Below, piece after piece: positions 42,313 through 52,578 of a DNA stretch of 64,000 nt; position 1 is the first letter of the stretch, and each line of letters begins with the position of its first letter. The stretch lies in NCBI GenBank assembly GCA_021777555.1, contig JAJYDK010000008.1, forward strand, positions 48,131 to 112,130. The letters are read 5' to 3'. The notes beneath the pieces are model-generated. The model was not told the DNA's origin, ran no database searches, and saw only the letters and a program-made list of their open reading frames with translations. The position numbers were made by a program, and so were the translations under genes. This stretch comes from Pseudomonadota bacterium. Its GTDB lineage: Bacteria; Pseudomonadota; Gammaproteobacteria; Steroidobacterales; Steroidobacteraceae.

Positions 42313-43572
42313 TCAATCGGCGGCGATGCTTGCGGCAGCCGCCGTGCCGCCGGCGCGGCTGGTCTCGCGCTTGAACAGAAACAGCGTGCCGAGGAGCAGC
42401 GTCATCGGGACAAGCGAGAAATAGAACGCGTGGATGCCGCCGAAGCGGGAGAACACGATGGCGGTGATGCGCGAGCCGAGGGTGCCCCCGAGCGCCGAGA
42501 AGACCAGGATGAGGCCGGTCATCGCGGCATGGGCATGTTTCGGCAGCGCGCTGAGCGCCACGGAGTTGACGACCGGATAGATCGGCGCCATGAGCAGGCC
42601 GATGAGCGGGATCAGGTAGGCGGCGGCCGGTGCGTGGAACCAACTGAAATGTGCGCCCGCCACGCCGCGTGCCAGCGGCAGGTCCAGCAGGATGAGCAGA
42701 CCCATGCCGATCACGCACGTATTGAGCAATGGATACCACGCCAGCCGGCGCAGCAGTTGACCCGCCGTGACCCGACCGATGGCGATGGATGCGGCCAGGA
42801 TGCTCGCCATCTGGACGCTGAGCGCGTTCGGGAGTTTGAGGACCTCGTTGTTGAAGGTGGGGAGCCAAGTGCCGAAGCTCTGCTCGATGAGCACGTAGAG
42901 AAAGGTCGACGCCAGGAATACGTAGACCATGGGACGGATGAACAGGCGCGTCGTCTCAGTCAGGGAATTGCGCGCGGGCCGCGAAGGGGGGCCGCGCACG
43001 GCGGACTCATCGAGGCGCGAAGTGGCAAGCAGCAGGATCGCGAGCCCGCAGGCACCCACCAGCACCCAGTACACCCGCAGCCACCCCGTGCCGCCCGATC
43101 CGCCGGGCCGGATGAAGGCGCTGAACAGCCACCCGGAAATCACTACGCCCACCATGTACAGGCCTTCGATGGTATTGGTGAGCCGTCCGTGCTCGGCCTT
43201 GGTCGAGGTCAGCAGGCCGATCGAGGAATAGACCGACACCTTGGTGAGGGCGAAGGAGATGCCGAGACAGCTGAACAGCAGTTCCGTGGTGCGAAATCCC
43301 GGGAACAGCGGCATGAGCGCACAGGCGCACGCCACGATGCCGAGGGCGATCAGGATGGCGCGCCGGTAACCGAGCAGGGGCAGGAAGGAGGCCACCACGA
43401 AGGAGGTGATGACGATCGGCAGGTCCTTGAAGAGCTCGAGCAGGCTCGCCTTAGGCTTGCCGACCCCGAAGGAGTGGATGGACTGCAGGATCACGGTGCC
43501 GACGCTGTTCAGCAGGATGGCGAAGATCATGAAGCTCAGCGCCAGGGCGGCAATCATGCGATAGCGGTTCAA
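42313..43572 (-). CDS. Major facilitator superfamily transporter
   Basis: A 419-residue inner-membrane protein with about 12 membrane segments and a charged central loop (about 185-205). The pattern (GVVISGWLFSAF, IGLLMAPIYPVVNSVALSALP) resembles the FucP/sugar-proton symporter branch. A TTG at 43572 has GGAGG/GAGG upstream; an ATG at 43557 is the alternative. It is divergent from a LacI regulator with an operator-like repeat between them, which points to carbohydrate uptake, with the sugar unknown. Confidence 0.85.
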   Translation of the reverse strand: MNRYRMIAALALSFMIFAILLNSVGTVILQSIHSFGVGKPKASLLELFKDLPIVITSFVVASFLPLLGYRRAILIALGIVACACALMPLFPGFRTTELLFSCLGISFALTKVSVYSSIGLLTSTKAEHGRLTNTIEGLYMVGVVISGWLFSAFIRPGGSGGTGWLRVYWVLVGACGLAILLLATSRLDESAVRGPPSRPARNSLTETTRLFIRPMVYVFLASTFLYVLIEQSFGTWLPTFNNEVLKLPNALSVQMASILAASIAIGRVTAGQLLRRLAWYPLLNTCVIGMGLLILLDLPLARGVAGAHFSWFHAPAAAYLIPLIGLLMAPIYPVVNSVALSALPKHAHAAMTGLILVFSALGGTLGSRITAIVFSRFGGIHAFYFSLVPMTLLLGTLFLFKRETSRAGGTAAAASIAAD

Positions 43573-43614
43573 GTCGACCTCGCCTCCGGAGCGGCTTTAC
43601 GAGTGGCGCGCGCC

Positions 43615-43640
43615 GGGAGATGATATCGATATCTTCTCCC
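43615..43640. promoter_or_regulatory. 26-bp inverted repeat, LacI-type operator
   Basis: GGGAGA at 43615-43620, a T, the perfect palindrome GATATCGATATC at 43622-43633, a T, then TCTCCC at 43635-43640. The central CG and dyad symmetry are typical for LacI-family operators. It lies 12 nt before the regulator start and 42 nt before the transporter start, so it could repress both. Confidence 0.75.
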
Positions 43641-43652
43641 GCGTGAGCCTTT

Positions 43653-44663
43653 GTGTCGGATCGAAAGAAGAAAACACCCGCCGGCTCGACTCACCTGACC
43701 ATGGCGGACCTGGCGGAACTTGCCGGAGTCTCCACCATTACCGTCTCGAGGGCGCTCGCCGACAGCCCGCTCGTCAATCCCGCCACGCGGGAGCGGGTTC
43801 AGCAGCTTGCGCGCAAGCACGGGTACAAGCTGAACGTCAGTGCGCGCAACCTGCGGCTGCGTCGCAGCCACGCCGTCGCCGTGATCGTCGAGATGACGCC
43901 CTCCGCGGAGCGCACGATGGCGGATCCGTACCCTCTGGCGCTGCTCGGCGGGATTTCGCAGGAACTCACCTCGGCTGGCTACAACGTGCTGCTCACCACC
44001 CGGCAGGGCGCGGTGGACATGGCGGTGCAGGCTGCCGACGGGCTGATCCTGCTCGGCCAGGGCGCGCACCAGGATGCCGTGCACATCTACGACAAGGTGG
44101 GGCTGCCCATGGTGGTCTGGGGCGCCGCAGGGGTGGGGGGCGACCGCCATGTCGTGGTCGGGAGCGACAATCGTCACGGTGGCATGAGTGTCGCCGAGCG
44201 ATTCGTCTCGATCGGTCGCCGTCATCCGGTTTTCATCGGCAACCCCGATCATCCCGAGATGGCGCAGCGCCTGTTCGGGTTCGTCGACGAGCTGGCCCGC
44301 CACAACGTCAAGCCGCTGCTGATGCGACGCGCGGACTTCACATTGGAGGCGGGCATCCAGGCGGTGCGCTCGCTACGGAACCGCAAGGTGCAGTTCGATG
44401 CGATCTTCGCCTGCAGCGACCTGGTGGCGATGGGCGCGATCCGTGCGCTGGTCGAACTCGGCCAGTCGGTCCCGGATGACGTATCGGTGATCGGCTATGA
44501 CGATACGCCCCAGGGCGCGACATTCCTGCCACCGCTTTCGACGGTCCGTCAGAACTGGCAGGAAGGCGGGGTGCTGCTCGCGCGCAAGGTGCTCGGCCTC
44601 ATCCGCGGGGAGACCGTGGATTCGCAGATGCTGCCGACCGCGCTGGTGATCCGCGCGACCTGA
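43653..44663 (+). CDS. LacI family transcriptional regulator
   Basis: A 336-residue repressor. The N-terminal HTH is MADLAELAGVSTITVSRAL (about 17-35) with the hinge helix region SARNLRLRRSH, followed by a periplasmic-binding-like sugar sensor domain (about 63-336, VIGYDDTPQGATFLPPLSTVRQ). It is most like the GntR/KdgR-type LacI branch. The start is taken as the GTG at 43653; the HTH begins only at Met17, so a shorter form is possible. Divergent from the MFS gene. Confidence 0.88.
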   Translation: MSDRKKKTPAGSTHLTMADLAELAGVSTITVSRALADSPLVNPATRERVQQLARKHGYKLNVSARNLRLRRSHAVAVIVEMTPSAERTMADPYPLALLGGISQELTSAGYNVLLTTRQGAVDMAVQAADGLILLGQGAHQDAVHIYDKVGLPMVVWGAAGVGGDRHVVVGSDNRHGGMSVAERFVSIGRRHPVFIGNPDHPEMAQRLFGFVDELARHNVKPLLMRRADFTLEAGIQAVRSLRNRKVQFDAIFACSDLVAMGAIRALVELGQSVPDDVSVIGYDDTPQGATFLPPLSTVRQNWQEGGVLLARKVLGLIRGETVDSQMLPTALVIRAT

Positions 44664-44686
44664 GAGGCCTTGCTAGACTGCGGGGC

Positions 44687-45712
44687 ATGCTGCACATGGG
44701 CGACCGGGACCTGTACCAGCTCGCCGAGCGAGTGGGACAGGGATTGCGGGCGGCGGGCTGGCGCATCGCGACCGCCGAATCGTGCACCGCCGGCTGGATT
44801 GCCAAGGCCCTGACCGATGTGCCTGGCAGCTCGCAGTGGTTCGAGTGCGGATACGTCACGTATTCCAATGCCGCGAAGCTGCGCGACCTCGGCGTCCTTG
44901 AGCGCACCCTGCAGGAGCACGGGGCGGTGAGCGAGGCCACCGTGAGGGAGATGGTCACGGGCGCCTGGCAGAAGTCCCATGCCGAGGTGGCGGTCGCCGT
45001 GAGTGGCATCGCAGGCCCCGATGGTGGTACTGCCGAGAAGCCCGTCGGCACGGTGTGGTTCGCTCTGGCGACGCCCGGGGAGGTGTTCTGCGAGGAGCGC
45101 CGTTTCGAGGGCGACCGTGAGCAGGTCCGCCGCCAATCGGTCTCGCACGCACTGTCCCTGGTGCAGAGGATGCTGGCGCGTCGCAGCCCGAGCCGCAGGC
45201 TCTTTTTCGCGCTCTGGCCCGATGAGGCGATGCGCGGCGCCCTGGCCGAGGCCACGTGCGAGGCGGTCCAGGCCAGCGCCGGCCAGCCCGTGCCCGTGGA
45301 CAACCTGCACCTCACGCTGCTCTTCCTGGGTGGGGTGGCGGAGCGACGTGTCACGGAAGTCGCGGACGCGGCGCACCGGGCGCGGATGTGGCATCGGGGA
45401 ATGACCCTCGAGGTGAGGCTCGATCACCTCGAGCACTGGCCGCGCCCGCGGGTGCTCTGCGCGCTGCCGGCCCAGCCGCCCTCGGCGGCGGAGAGGCTGG
45501 CCCAGGCGCTCCAGGACCAACTCACGGCCGCCGGTTTTTCGCCGGACATCAAGTGTTTCCGCCCGCATGTCACCGTGGCACGCAAGGTGACGCGTCCAAG
45601 CTCCCTGCGGATGCGCCCGGTGGTCTGGCGCTTCAGCGCCTTTGCCCTCATCGAGAGCCGCACGCTCGAATCGGGCTCCGTATACAGTGTTGTCGAAAAT
45701 TACCCACTGTAA
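44687..45712 (+). CDS. PncC (CinA C-terminal) fused to RNA 2',3'-cyclic phosphodiesterase ThpR
   Basis: A 341-residue two-enzyme fusion. Residues 1-163 are nicotinamide-nucleotide amidohydrolase PncC with the ATAESCTAGW motif (Ser32), GYVTYSNAAK and SGIAGPDGGT. Residues 168-341 are a 2H phosphoesterase of the LigT/ThpR family with two HxTx motifs, His208-Thr210 (NLHLTLLF) and His293-Thr295 (RPHVTVAR). Each domain is normally a separate protein of about 160-180 residues. It is upstream of recA, the common place for pncC. An ATG at 44696 is an alternative start. Confidence 0.9.
   Translation: MLHMGDRDLYQLAERVGQGLRAAGWRIATAESCTAGWIAKALTDVPGSSQWFECGYVTYSNAAKLRDLGVLERTLQEHGAVSEATVREMVTGAWQKSHAEVAVAVSGIAGPDGGTAEKPVGTVWFALATPGEVFCEERRFEGDREQVRRQSVSHALSLVQRMLARRSPSRRLFFALWPDEAMRGALAEATCEAVQASAGQPVPVDNLHLTLLFLGGVAERRVTEVADAAHRARMWHRGMTLEVRLDHLEHWPRPRVLCALPAQPPSAAERLAQALQDQLTAAGFSPDIKCFRPHVTVARKVTRPSSLRMRPVVWRFSAFALIESRTLESGSVYSVVENYPL
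45683..45711. repeat. Inverted repeat over the end of pncC-thpR, upstream of recA
   Basis: TACAGTG (45683-45689) and CACTGTA (45705-45711) are separated by 15 nt. The half-sites are in the order ACAG...CTGT, opposite to the LexA box of Escherichia coli (CTGT...ACAG). It could be a hairpin at the end of the transcript or a protein site. Confidence 0.4.
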
Positions 45713-45801
45713 AAGACCGCCCGTCGCCGCTCGATCACCCCGATGGTCTTGAAATAACACGTTGCGCGCGCATTTGCGGGCTGCTGCGGGACGCAGCATT
45801 G

Positions 45802-45810
45802 TGGGATAAT
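45802..45810 (+). promoter_or_regulatory. Possible extended -10 promoter of recA
   Basis: TGG-GATAAT (TGn plus a -10 hexamer) lies 43 nt before the recA ATG. No good -35 is visible at 16-18 nt spacing, and no clear SOS box overlaps it. A small hairpin GCTGC/GCAGC lies just upstream. Confidence 0.4.
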
Positions 45811-45853
45811 TCCGCGTAGCATCCACTTCACACCACCATCCCGAGACAGCCAG

Positions 45854-46882
<1,029 letters not shown>

Positions 46883-46914
46883 GCGGTATGGTCGTGTGCT
46901 GCTTCCAGGGTTCG

Positions 46915-46942
46915 ACGGGGCTCGCCGGGAGGCGAGCCCCGT
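46915..46942 (+). terminator. recA-recX attenuating hairpin
   Basis: Perfect 12-bp stem ACGGGGCTCGCC / GGCGAGCCCCGT with loop GGGA, 33 nt after the recA stop. There is no strong T-tract after it. A hairpin in this place limits recX read-through in Escherichia coli. Confidence 0.75.
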
Positions 46943-46994
46943 TCCAGTAGCGGCGCGCTTCGCGCCGATTCAAAGATCGCTCGGCGGGGAGCCT

Positions 46995-47465
46995 GTGGGG
47001 GCGCGAAGTCCGTCGGACGATCCGGGGGCGATCCGCGCCGCCGCGGTGGCGGCGCTTGCCCGCCGCGACCACCTCGCCGCCGAACTGCTCGAGATCCTTC
47101 AATCGCGCGGCTTTGATCCGGCCGCCACGGCGGCCGTGATCGCTGAGCTCGCCTCCGAGCGGCTGCTCGATGACGCGCGCGTCGTGGAGCGCTTCGTGGC
47201 TTTCCGGGCGCAGCGGGGACAGGGACCGCTGCGCATCGCCATGGATCTGCGATCCCGGGGAGCGTCACCGGCCCTGATCGAGGCGGCGATCGCGGCCGGA
47301 CCCGACTGGGGCGCCGTGGCGAGAGAGGTCCGGCGGCGCAAATTCGGTGCCGCCCCCCCCGAATCCTGGCCGGAGAGGGCCCGGCAATCGCGATTTTTGC
47401 AGTACCGGGGCTTTTCATCGGATCATATCCGCGCGGCCACTGGCGCCGAATTCGAATTGGACTGA
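46995..47465 (+). CDS. recX: Regulatory protein RecX
   Basis: Small helical inhibitor of RecA filaments, 156 residues from the GTG at 46995 (GGGGAG just upstream). It has the three-helix repeats of the family: [41 protein letters not shown] and [15 protein letters not shown], ending in KAFLQ-like [14 protein letters not shown]. The frame is open back to a GTG at 46860, but this would overlap the recA end and include the hairpin, so the shorter form is preferred. Confidence 0.88.
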   Translation: MGARSPSDDPGAIRAAAVAALARRDHLAAELLEILQSRGFDPAATAAVIAELASERLLDDARVVERFVAFRAQRGQGPLRIAMDLRSRGASPALIEAAIAAGPDWGAVAREVRRRKFGAAPPESWPERARQSRFLQYRGFSSDHIRAATGAEFELD

Positions 47466-47470
47466 CGACC

Positions 47471-50137
47471 TTGACCCAGCCTCACACCCTTGGCGCGGCC
47501 GACGTGCGTCGCGCCTTTCTGGAATTTTTCCGCGAGCGCGGCCATACCCTCGTGGCCTCGAGCCCGCTCGTGCCCGGCAACGATCCGACGCTGCTCTTCA
47601 CCAATGCGGGGATGGTGCAGTTCAAGGACGTCTTCCTGGGCAAGGACAGGCGGGAGTACGTCCGTGCCGCCACCAGCCAGCGTTGCGTGCGCGCCGGCGG
47701 CAAGCACAATGACCTCGAGAACGTGGGGTATACCGCCCGGCACCACACTTTTTTCGAGATGCTGGGCAACTTCTCCTTCGGGGATTACTTCAAGCGCGAG
47801 GCCATCGGATTCGCCTGGGAATTCCTCACCGGCACCCTGAAGCTAGACCCGAAAAGACTCTGGGTCACCGTGTTCCGCGATGACGAGGAAGCCGCGGACA
47901 TCTGGCTGAAGGAGCTCGGGGTATCGGCGCAGCGCTTCTCGCGCATGGGCGAGAAGTCGAATTTCTGGGCCATGGGGGATACCGGCCCGTGCGGTCCGTG
48001 CAGCGAGATCTTTTATGACCACGGACCGGAGGTGGCCGGTGGCCCGCCGGGCTCCCCGGATGAGGACGGCGACCGCTTCGTCGAGATCTGGAACCTGGTG
48101 TTCATGCAGTTCGATCGCGCCGCCGATGGCACGATGACCCCGCTCCCCAAGCCCTCCGTGGACACCGGCATGGGGCTGGAACGGATTTCGGCGGTGATGC
48201 AGGGAGTGCATTCGAACTACGACATCGATCTCTTCCGCACCCTCATCCGCGCGGCGGCCCGGCTCGCCGGCACGGACGATCTCGGGTCGAGCTCCCTGCG
48301 CGTGATCGCCGATCACATCCGCGCCTGCACCTTCCTCATCGTGGACGGGGTGCTGCCCTCCAACGAGGGACGCGGTTATGTGCTGCGGCGCATCATCCGC
48401 CGCGCCATCCGGCACGGCTACAAGCTCGGGATCGTGGAGCCGTTCTTCTACAAGCTGGTGGAGGTCTTGGAGCGGGAGATGAGCGGTGCGTATCCCGAGC
48501 TCACCCGCGGCCGCAAGCTCGCCGAGCAGGTCCTTCGCCAGGAGGAAGAGCGATTCGCGGAGACGCTGGCGAACGGGATGGAGTTGCTCGAAGGGGTGAT
48601 CGCGAACCTCCCCGCGAACGAACGGGCGCCGAGCGATGGCTCGGTCCCCGGCGCATCGATCGCAGTCATTCCGGGCGACATCGTCTTCAAGCTTTATGAC
48701 ACTTACGGTTTCCCCGCTGATCTCACCGCGGACATCGCGCGCGAGCGCGGGCTGAGCATCGATCAGGATGGCTTCGACGCCGCGATGGACGCTCAGCGCC
48801 GCCGATCCCAGGGGGCGAGCAAATTCGGCGTCGATCTGCGCGGCGGGGCTCAGATCAAGGAGCGGACGGAGTTCGAGGGATACGAGGGCCTGGCTGGCGA
48901 GGGGCGAGTCGTGACGCTGGTGAAGGGCGGTGTCCCGGTGGAGGCGCTCGCCGCGGGCGAGCAGGGCGAAGTAGTGCTCGACCGCACGCCCTTCTATGCC
49001 GAATCCGGAGGCCAGGTGGGCGATACCGGCACGCTGACCGGCGCGGGTGTGCGCTTCCAGGTGCAGGACACCTTGAAGCGGGGTGCGGCGTACGCGCATG
49101 TCGGCCGTCTGGCGGAGGGCCATCTTCGAGTCGGGGACGTGCTGCGGGCACAGGTCGACGGCGAGCGCCGCCGCGCGATCATGCTCAACCACACCGCCAC
49201 GCACCTGCTGCATGCGGCCTTGCGCAAGACGCTCGGCACGCACGTGCAGCAAAAGGGCTCGCTGGTCGCTCCTGACCGGCTGCGCTTCGACTTCTCACAT
49301 CTGCAGCCGGTGACGGCCGAACAGCTCGAAGCGATCGAGCGGCTGGTCAATGCGCAGATCCGTCTCAATACCGCGGCCGAAACGAGCCTCATGGGCTACG
49401 AGGATGCGGTGGCGGCCGGCGCGATGGCGCTCTTCGGAGAGAAGTACGAGAAAGACGTGCGGGTGCTGCGGGTGGGGGATTTCTCCATGGAACTCTGTGG
49501 CGGCACGCACGTGCAGCAATCCGGAGATATCGGCCTGTTCAAGATTGTCAGCGAAAGCGGAGTCGCTTCGGGCGTGCGCCGCATCGAGGCAGTCACGGGT
49601 GAGGGCGCGATCAATTACATCGAGGAGAGCGAATCGCTCCTGAAGGATGTCGCCCAGCTGGTGCGAGGCTCGCGGGACGAGGTGAAAGACAAGGTGCGTG
49701 ATGCGCTCGAGCGCATCCGCCAGATGGAGCGCGAAATCCGCGCCCTGAAGGATCGCCTGGCATCGGGCCAGGGCACTGATCTCGCCGAAGGCGCAGTGGA
49801 CGTGCAGGGGGTCAAAGTGGTCGCCACCCAGGTCGCTGGGGCCGACACGGCGGCACTGCGCGCTGCGGTCGACCGGCTCAAGGACAAACTGAAGTCGGCC
49901 GTGGTGGTCCTGGCTTCCGTGGAGGGCCCCGAGAAAGTGGTCCTGGTGGTCGGTGTGACCGCGGATCAGTGCGCCCGCTTGAAGGCGGGGGAGTTGGCCG
50001 GCGCGATCGCCGCCCAAGTGGGCGGTCGCGGCGGCGGACGCGCGGATTTCGCGCAGGCGGGGGGCAGCAATCCCGCAGCGCTCGAGGCCGCGCTCGGCTC
50101 TGTCACGGACTGGGTACGGACTCGCCTGAAGGGCTGA
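47471..50137 (+). CDS. alaS: Alanyl-tRNA synthetase
   Basis: Class II synthetase with editing domain, 888 residues from a TTG at 47471. Catalytic core: [33 protein letters not shown] (motif 2), [13 protein letters not shown] (motif 3). Editing site: HTATH and CGGTH. C-terminal DHHA1-like oligomerisation domain with [15 protein letters not shown]. It lies 5 nt after recX, in the recA-recX-alaS-csrA order. Confidence 0.98.
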   Translation: MTQPHTLGAADVRRAFLEFFRERGHTLVASSPLVPGNDPTLLFTNAGMVQFKDVFLGKDRREYVRAATSQRCVRAGGKHNDLENVGYTARHHTFFEMLGNFSFGDYFKREAIGFAWEFLTGTLKLDPKRLWVTVFRDDEEAADIWLKELGVSAQRFSRMGEKSNFWAMGDTGPCGPCSEIFYDHGPEVAGGPPGSPDEDGDRFVEIWNLVFMQFDRAADGTMTPLPKPSVDTGMGLERISAVMQGVHSNYDIDLFRTLIRAAARLAGTDDLGSSSLRVIADHIRACTFLIVDGVLPSNEGRGYVLRRIIRRAIRHGYKLGIVEPFFYKLVEVLEREMSGAYPELTRGRKLAEQVLRQEEERFAETLANGMELLEGVIANLPANERAPSDGSVPGASIAVIPGDIVFKLYDTYGFPADLTADIARERGLSIDQDGFDAAMDAQRRRSQGASKFGVDLRGGAQIKERTEFEGYEGLAGEGRVVTLVKGGVPVEALAAGEQGEVVLDRTPFYAESGGQVGDTGTLTGAGVRFQVQDTLKRGAAYAHVGRLAEGHLRVGDVLRAQVDGERRRAIMLNHTATHLLHAALRKTLGTHVQQKGSLVAPDRLRFDFSHLQPVTAEQLEAIERLVNAQIRLNTAAETSLMGYEDAVAAGAMALFGEKYEKDVRVLRVGDFSMELCGGTHVQQSGDIGLFKIVSESGVASGVRRIEAVTGEGAINYIEESESLLKDVAQLVRGSRDEVKDKVRDALERIRQMEREIRALKDRLASGQGTDLAEGAVDVQGVKVVATQVAGADTAALRAAVDRLKDKLKSAVVVLASVEGPEKVVLVVGVTADQCARLKAGELAGAIAAQVGGRGGGRADFAQAGGSNPAALEAALGSVTDWVRTRLKG

Positions 50138-50208
50138 GCATCAGCAGGCCCGGCGCCGTCGGCCCGGGACAATGGGTGTACAGTGAGCATGGAGGAGGAG
50201 GTCAAGCC

Positions 50209-50484
50209 ATGCTCATATTGACCAGGCGAGTCGGGGAGACGCTGATGATCGGCGACGAGGTCTCCGTCACCATCCTCGGCGTCAAGGGCAATCAGGTGCG
50301 GGTAGGAATCCAGGCGCCGAAAAGTGTCGCCGTGCATCGCGAGGAGATCTACAAGCGCATTCAGCGGGAACGCGAGCACGGGCAGACGGATCGGCCGCCC
50401 CCGGGCCCGAAGCAGGACACGCCGCCGGAGCAGGAGCAGCCCGAGGCGGAGGGGTCGGCGCCCATGCGTGACGCCGTTCTCTGA
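50209..50484 (+). CDS. csrA: Carbon storage regulator CsrA with extended tail
   Basis: Dimeric RNA-binding translational regulator. Residues 1-60 are a full Csr[21 protein letters not shown] with Leu4 and Arg6/7, and [12 protein letters not shown] with the RNA-contact Arg44. Residues 61-91 form a Pro/Glu-rich tail absent from most CsrA (61 residues). The ribosome site (GGAGGAGGAGG, 50191-50201) carries overlapping GGA triplets, the core of CsrA binding sites, which suggests autoregulation. Confidence 0.95.
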   Translation: MLILTRRVGETLMIGDEVSVTILGVKGNQVRVGIQAPKSVAVHREEIYKRIQREREHGQTDRPPPGPKQDTPPEQEQPEAEGSAPMRDAVL

Positions 50485-50578
50485 TCGCATCGGACGTCCC
50501 AAAATTCTCCTGCTTGCAGTATCATGCGGCCCCTTATGAGCGGGGAGGGCGCCAGGCCTGTGCCCGCGGACCGGATCC

Positions 50579-50669
50579 GGAGAGATGGCCGAGTGGTCGA
50601 AGGCGCACCCCTGCTAAGGGTGTAAGGGTCAAAAGCCCTTCGAGGGTTCGAATCCCTCTCTCTCCGCCA
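50579..50669 (+). tRNA. tRNA-Ser (anticodon GCU)
   Basis: A 91-nt class II tRNA read directly. Acceptor GGAGAGA pairs with TCTCTCC, the anticodon arm carries CTGCTAA with GCT at 50613-50615, a long variable arm AAGGGTCAAAAGCCCTT follows, and the T-arm is GAGGG-TTCGAAT-CCCTC. Discriminator G and encoded CCA end at 50669. csrA-tRNA-Ser adjacency is conserved. A P4-type integrase begins 162 nt downstream, so the 3' end is the likely attachment site. Confidence 0.97.
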
Positions 50670-50831
50670 ATCACGCGTCTCAAGCCGTCTCACACGGGCT
50701 CAAAAATAAAAAACTCCCATAAAATCAGGGAGATTGGTTTCTCAAGAGGTCTCACCCGGATTCTTGCTGTCTCGGCCCCGTGCGGGTACATTTGCGGGTA
50801 TCGGTTCTGAAGGACTCTCAGATACCAACGG

Positions 50832-52019
50832 ATGCTCACCGATTCCGCAATCCGGAGTGCGAAACGCGCCGAGCGCCCCCGCAAGCTCAGCGACGGCGGT
50901 GGCCTCTACCTGCTCATAGCGCCCAATGGCGGCCGCTACTGGCGCTTCAACTACCGCTTCGCCGCCAAGCAGAAGACCCTGGCCTTGGGCGTCTATCCCG
51001 ACGTGGGTCTCGCCAAGGCACGGGAACGACATCAGGAGGCCCGGCGGCTTCTGGCGGACGACATCGATCCGAGCGCCGAGCGAAAGACGACCAGCAAGAC
51101 GTTCGAGGAAGTGGCGCGAGCGTGGCACGCACACTGGAAGTCTAATCGCCACGAACGCCATGCCCATTACGTCTTGAAGCGCCTCGAGGCGGACGTCTTC
51201 CCTGAGATCGGATCGCGGCGCCTCGGGGAGATCCCGACCTCGGCGTTTCGCGATGTCGCGCGCAAGATCGAACAGCGCGGCGCCGCGGATATCGCCAAGC
51301 GGGTGTTGCAGACCTGCGGCCAGATCATGCGCTACGCGATGGCCAATGACCTCGCGACGCACAATCCCGTCGCCGGCATCAAGCCCGGCGACGTGCTGAA
51401 ACCGCGCACGCGGCGCAACTATCCGCGCATCGACCAGAACGAGCTCCCAAAGCTGTTGAAGGCCATCGACGCCTATGTGGGCGCCGACCACACACGCCTC
51501 GCGCTGCAGCTCATGGCGCTGACCTTCGTGCGCACCTCGGAATTGATCGGCGCTCGATGGTCGGAATTCGACACGACGGCGGCAAGATGGACCATCCCTG
51601 CCGAGCGCATGAAGATGAAGACCCCACACATCGTGCCGCTCAGTCGCCAGGCACTCGCTGTGCTGCAGCAGTTGCGCGAGCTGTCATTCGACCGCGAGCT
51701 GGTCTTCCCGGGCGACGTGCAGCCAACCAAGCCGATGAGCAACAACACGCTGCTGTTCGCCCTGTATCGGATGGGCTATCGCGGGCGCATGACCGGACAC
51801 GGCTTTCGCGGCGTAGCTTCGACGATCCTCCACGAGCAGGGCTGGCCGCACGACCACATCGAGTTGCAGCTCGCCCACCAGGAGCGAAACAGTGTCAGCG
51901 CAGCCTACAATCACGCCCAGTATCTTCAGCCTCGGGCTCAAATGATGCAGGCCTGGTCCGACTACCTGGACCTACGGCGCAAAGAAAAGACGGACGAGGC
52001 GCAGCAGGAAGCGGCCTGA
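50832..52019 (+). CDS. int: Tyrosine recombinase/integrase, P4 type
   Basis: A 395-residue site-specific recombinase that integrates the element at tRNA-Ser. N-terminal DUF4102-type arm-binding domain (KLSDGGGLYLLIAPNGGRYW, LALGVYPDVGLAKARE), core-binding SAM-like region, and catalytic domain. The residues are Arg in FVRTSELIGARW, the HIVPLS strand, HGFR in GHGFRGVAST, LAHQE, and Tyr in AAYNHAQY. It points away from the tRNA as in most such elements. Confidence 0.96.
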   Translation: MLTDSAIRSAKRAERPRKLSDGGGLYLLIAPNGGRYWRFNYRFAAKQKTLALGVYPDVGLAKARERHQEARRLLADDIDPSAERKTTSKTFEEVARAWHAHWKSNRHERHAHYVLKRLEADVFPEIGSRRLGEIPTSAFRDVARKIEQRGAADIAKRVLQTCGQIMRYAMANDLATHNPVAGIKPGDVLKPRTRRNYPRIDQNELPKLLKAIDAYVGADHTRLALQLMALTFVRTSELIGARWSEFDTTAARWTIPAERMKMKTPHIVPLSRQALAVLQQLRELSFDRELVFPGDVQPTKPMSNNTLLFALYRMGYRGRMTGHGFRGVASTILHEQGWPHDHIELQLAHQERNSVSAAYNHAQYLQPRAQMMQAWSDYLDLRRKEKTDEAQQEAA

Positions 52020-52032
52020 CCGCCACTGACTC

Positions 52033-52362
52033 CTAGACAGGATACTTGCGTGGCCGCCCTCGCTTCCGGGGAGGAATCTCCGGGCCGAGAGGGACACGGT
52101 AACCCTCCGGATCCATCACCCAGGTCTGCACGGCCTCTGAAGGCCAACCGCAGGCACGTCCACCGAGGTGGACCGGGGGTGGGAAACGGTGCGCGGCGAT
52201 TCGCCGATAAAGCGTCGGGCGGCTTAGTGCCGTGATGCGCACCACATCGCGGATCCGCAGGAACGCGGGTAAGGGAAGTTTCTCAGTGCTGCACTTCGAG
52301 CGCGCGACGTCGTGTCTACGCCCACATCTCGGCGTCTGAAATCCTGACTCGTCGATGGCCAT
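52033..52362 (-). CDS. AlpA-family HTH regulator with C-terminal AT-hook
   Basis: A 109-residue protein. The MerR-like/AlpA winged helix covers about 34-82 (FLRIRDVVRITALSRPTLYRRI, then FPPPVHLGGRACGWPSEAVQTW). AlpA proteins activate excision of P4-like elements, and this gene is convergent with int, separated by 13 nt. Unusually it ends RKRGRPRKYPV, a classic AT-hook (GRP core). The start is the ATG at 52362; the first ~30 residues look unstructured, so the true start may be later. Confidence 0.8.
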   Translation of the reverse strand: MAIDESGFQTPRCGRRHDVARSKCSTEKLPLPAFLRIRDVVRITALSRPTLYRRIAAHRFPPPVHLGGRACGWPSEAVQTWVMDPEGYRVPLGPEIPPRKRGRPRKYPV

Positions 52363-52578
52363 GGTGGATTCGGCTCATGTGTGGTTCCGGCCGTTCAGAG
52401 ACGAGTTGTCACTCAGGCGCCATGATGACACGGTCGCGCAAATTGGGAAAGGAGGGTATTGGTCGAAATCTCGCCGAAACGGCCTCCGCCTTCAATCCTG
52501 TCTGCCCATCCGCAGCGGTGAGGAGACACTGACGTCTGTGCCCGACCCGGAATCTGTTGCCGTAAGGCGAGGCACCCT

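Noticed and set aside
50714-50733. CTCCC...GGGAG hairpin after tRNA-Ser as an attachment core
   Set aside because: More likely a terminator-like stem for the tRNA transcript or element DNA; attachment cores of P4-type integrases lie in the tRNA 3' end itself.
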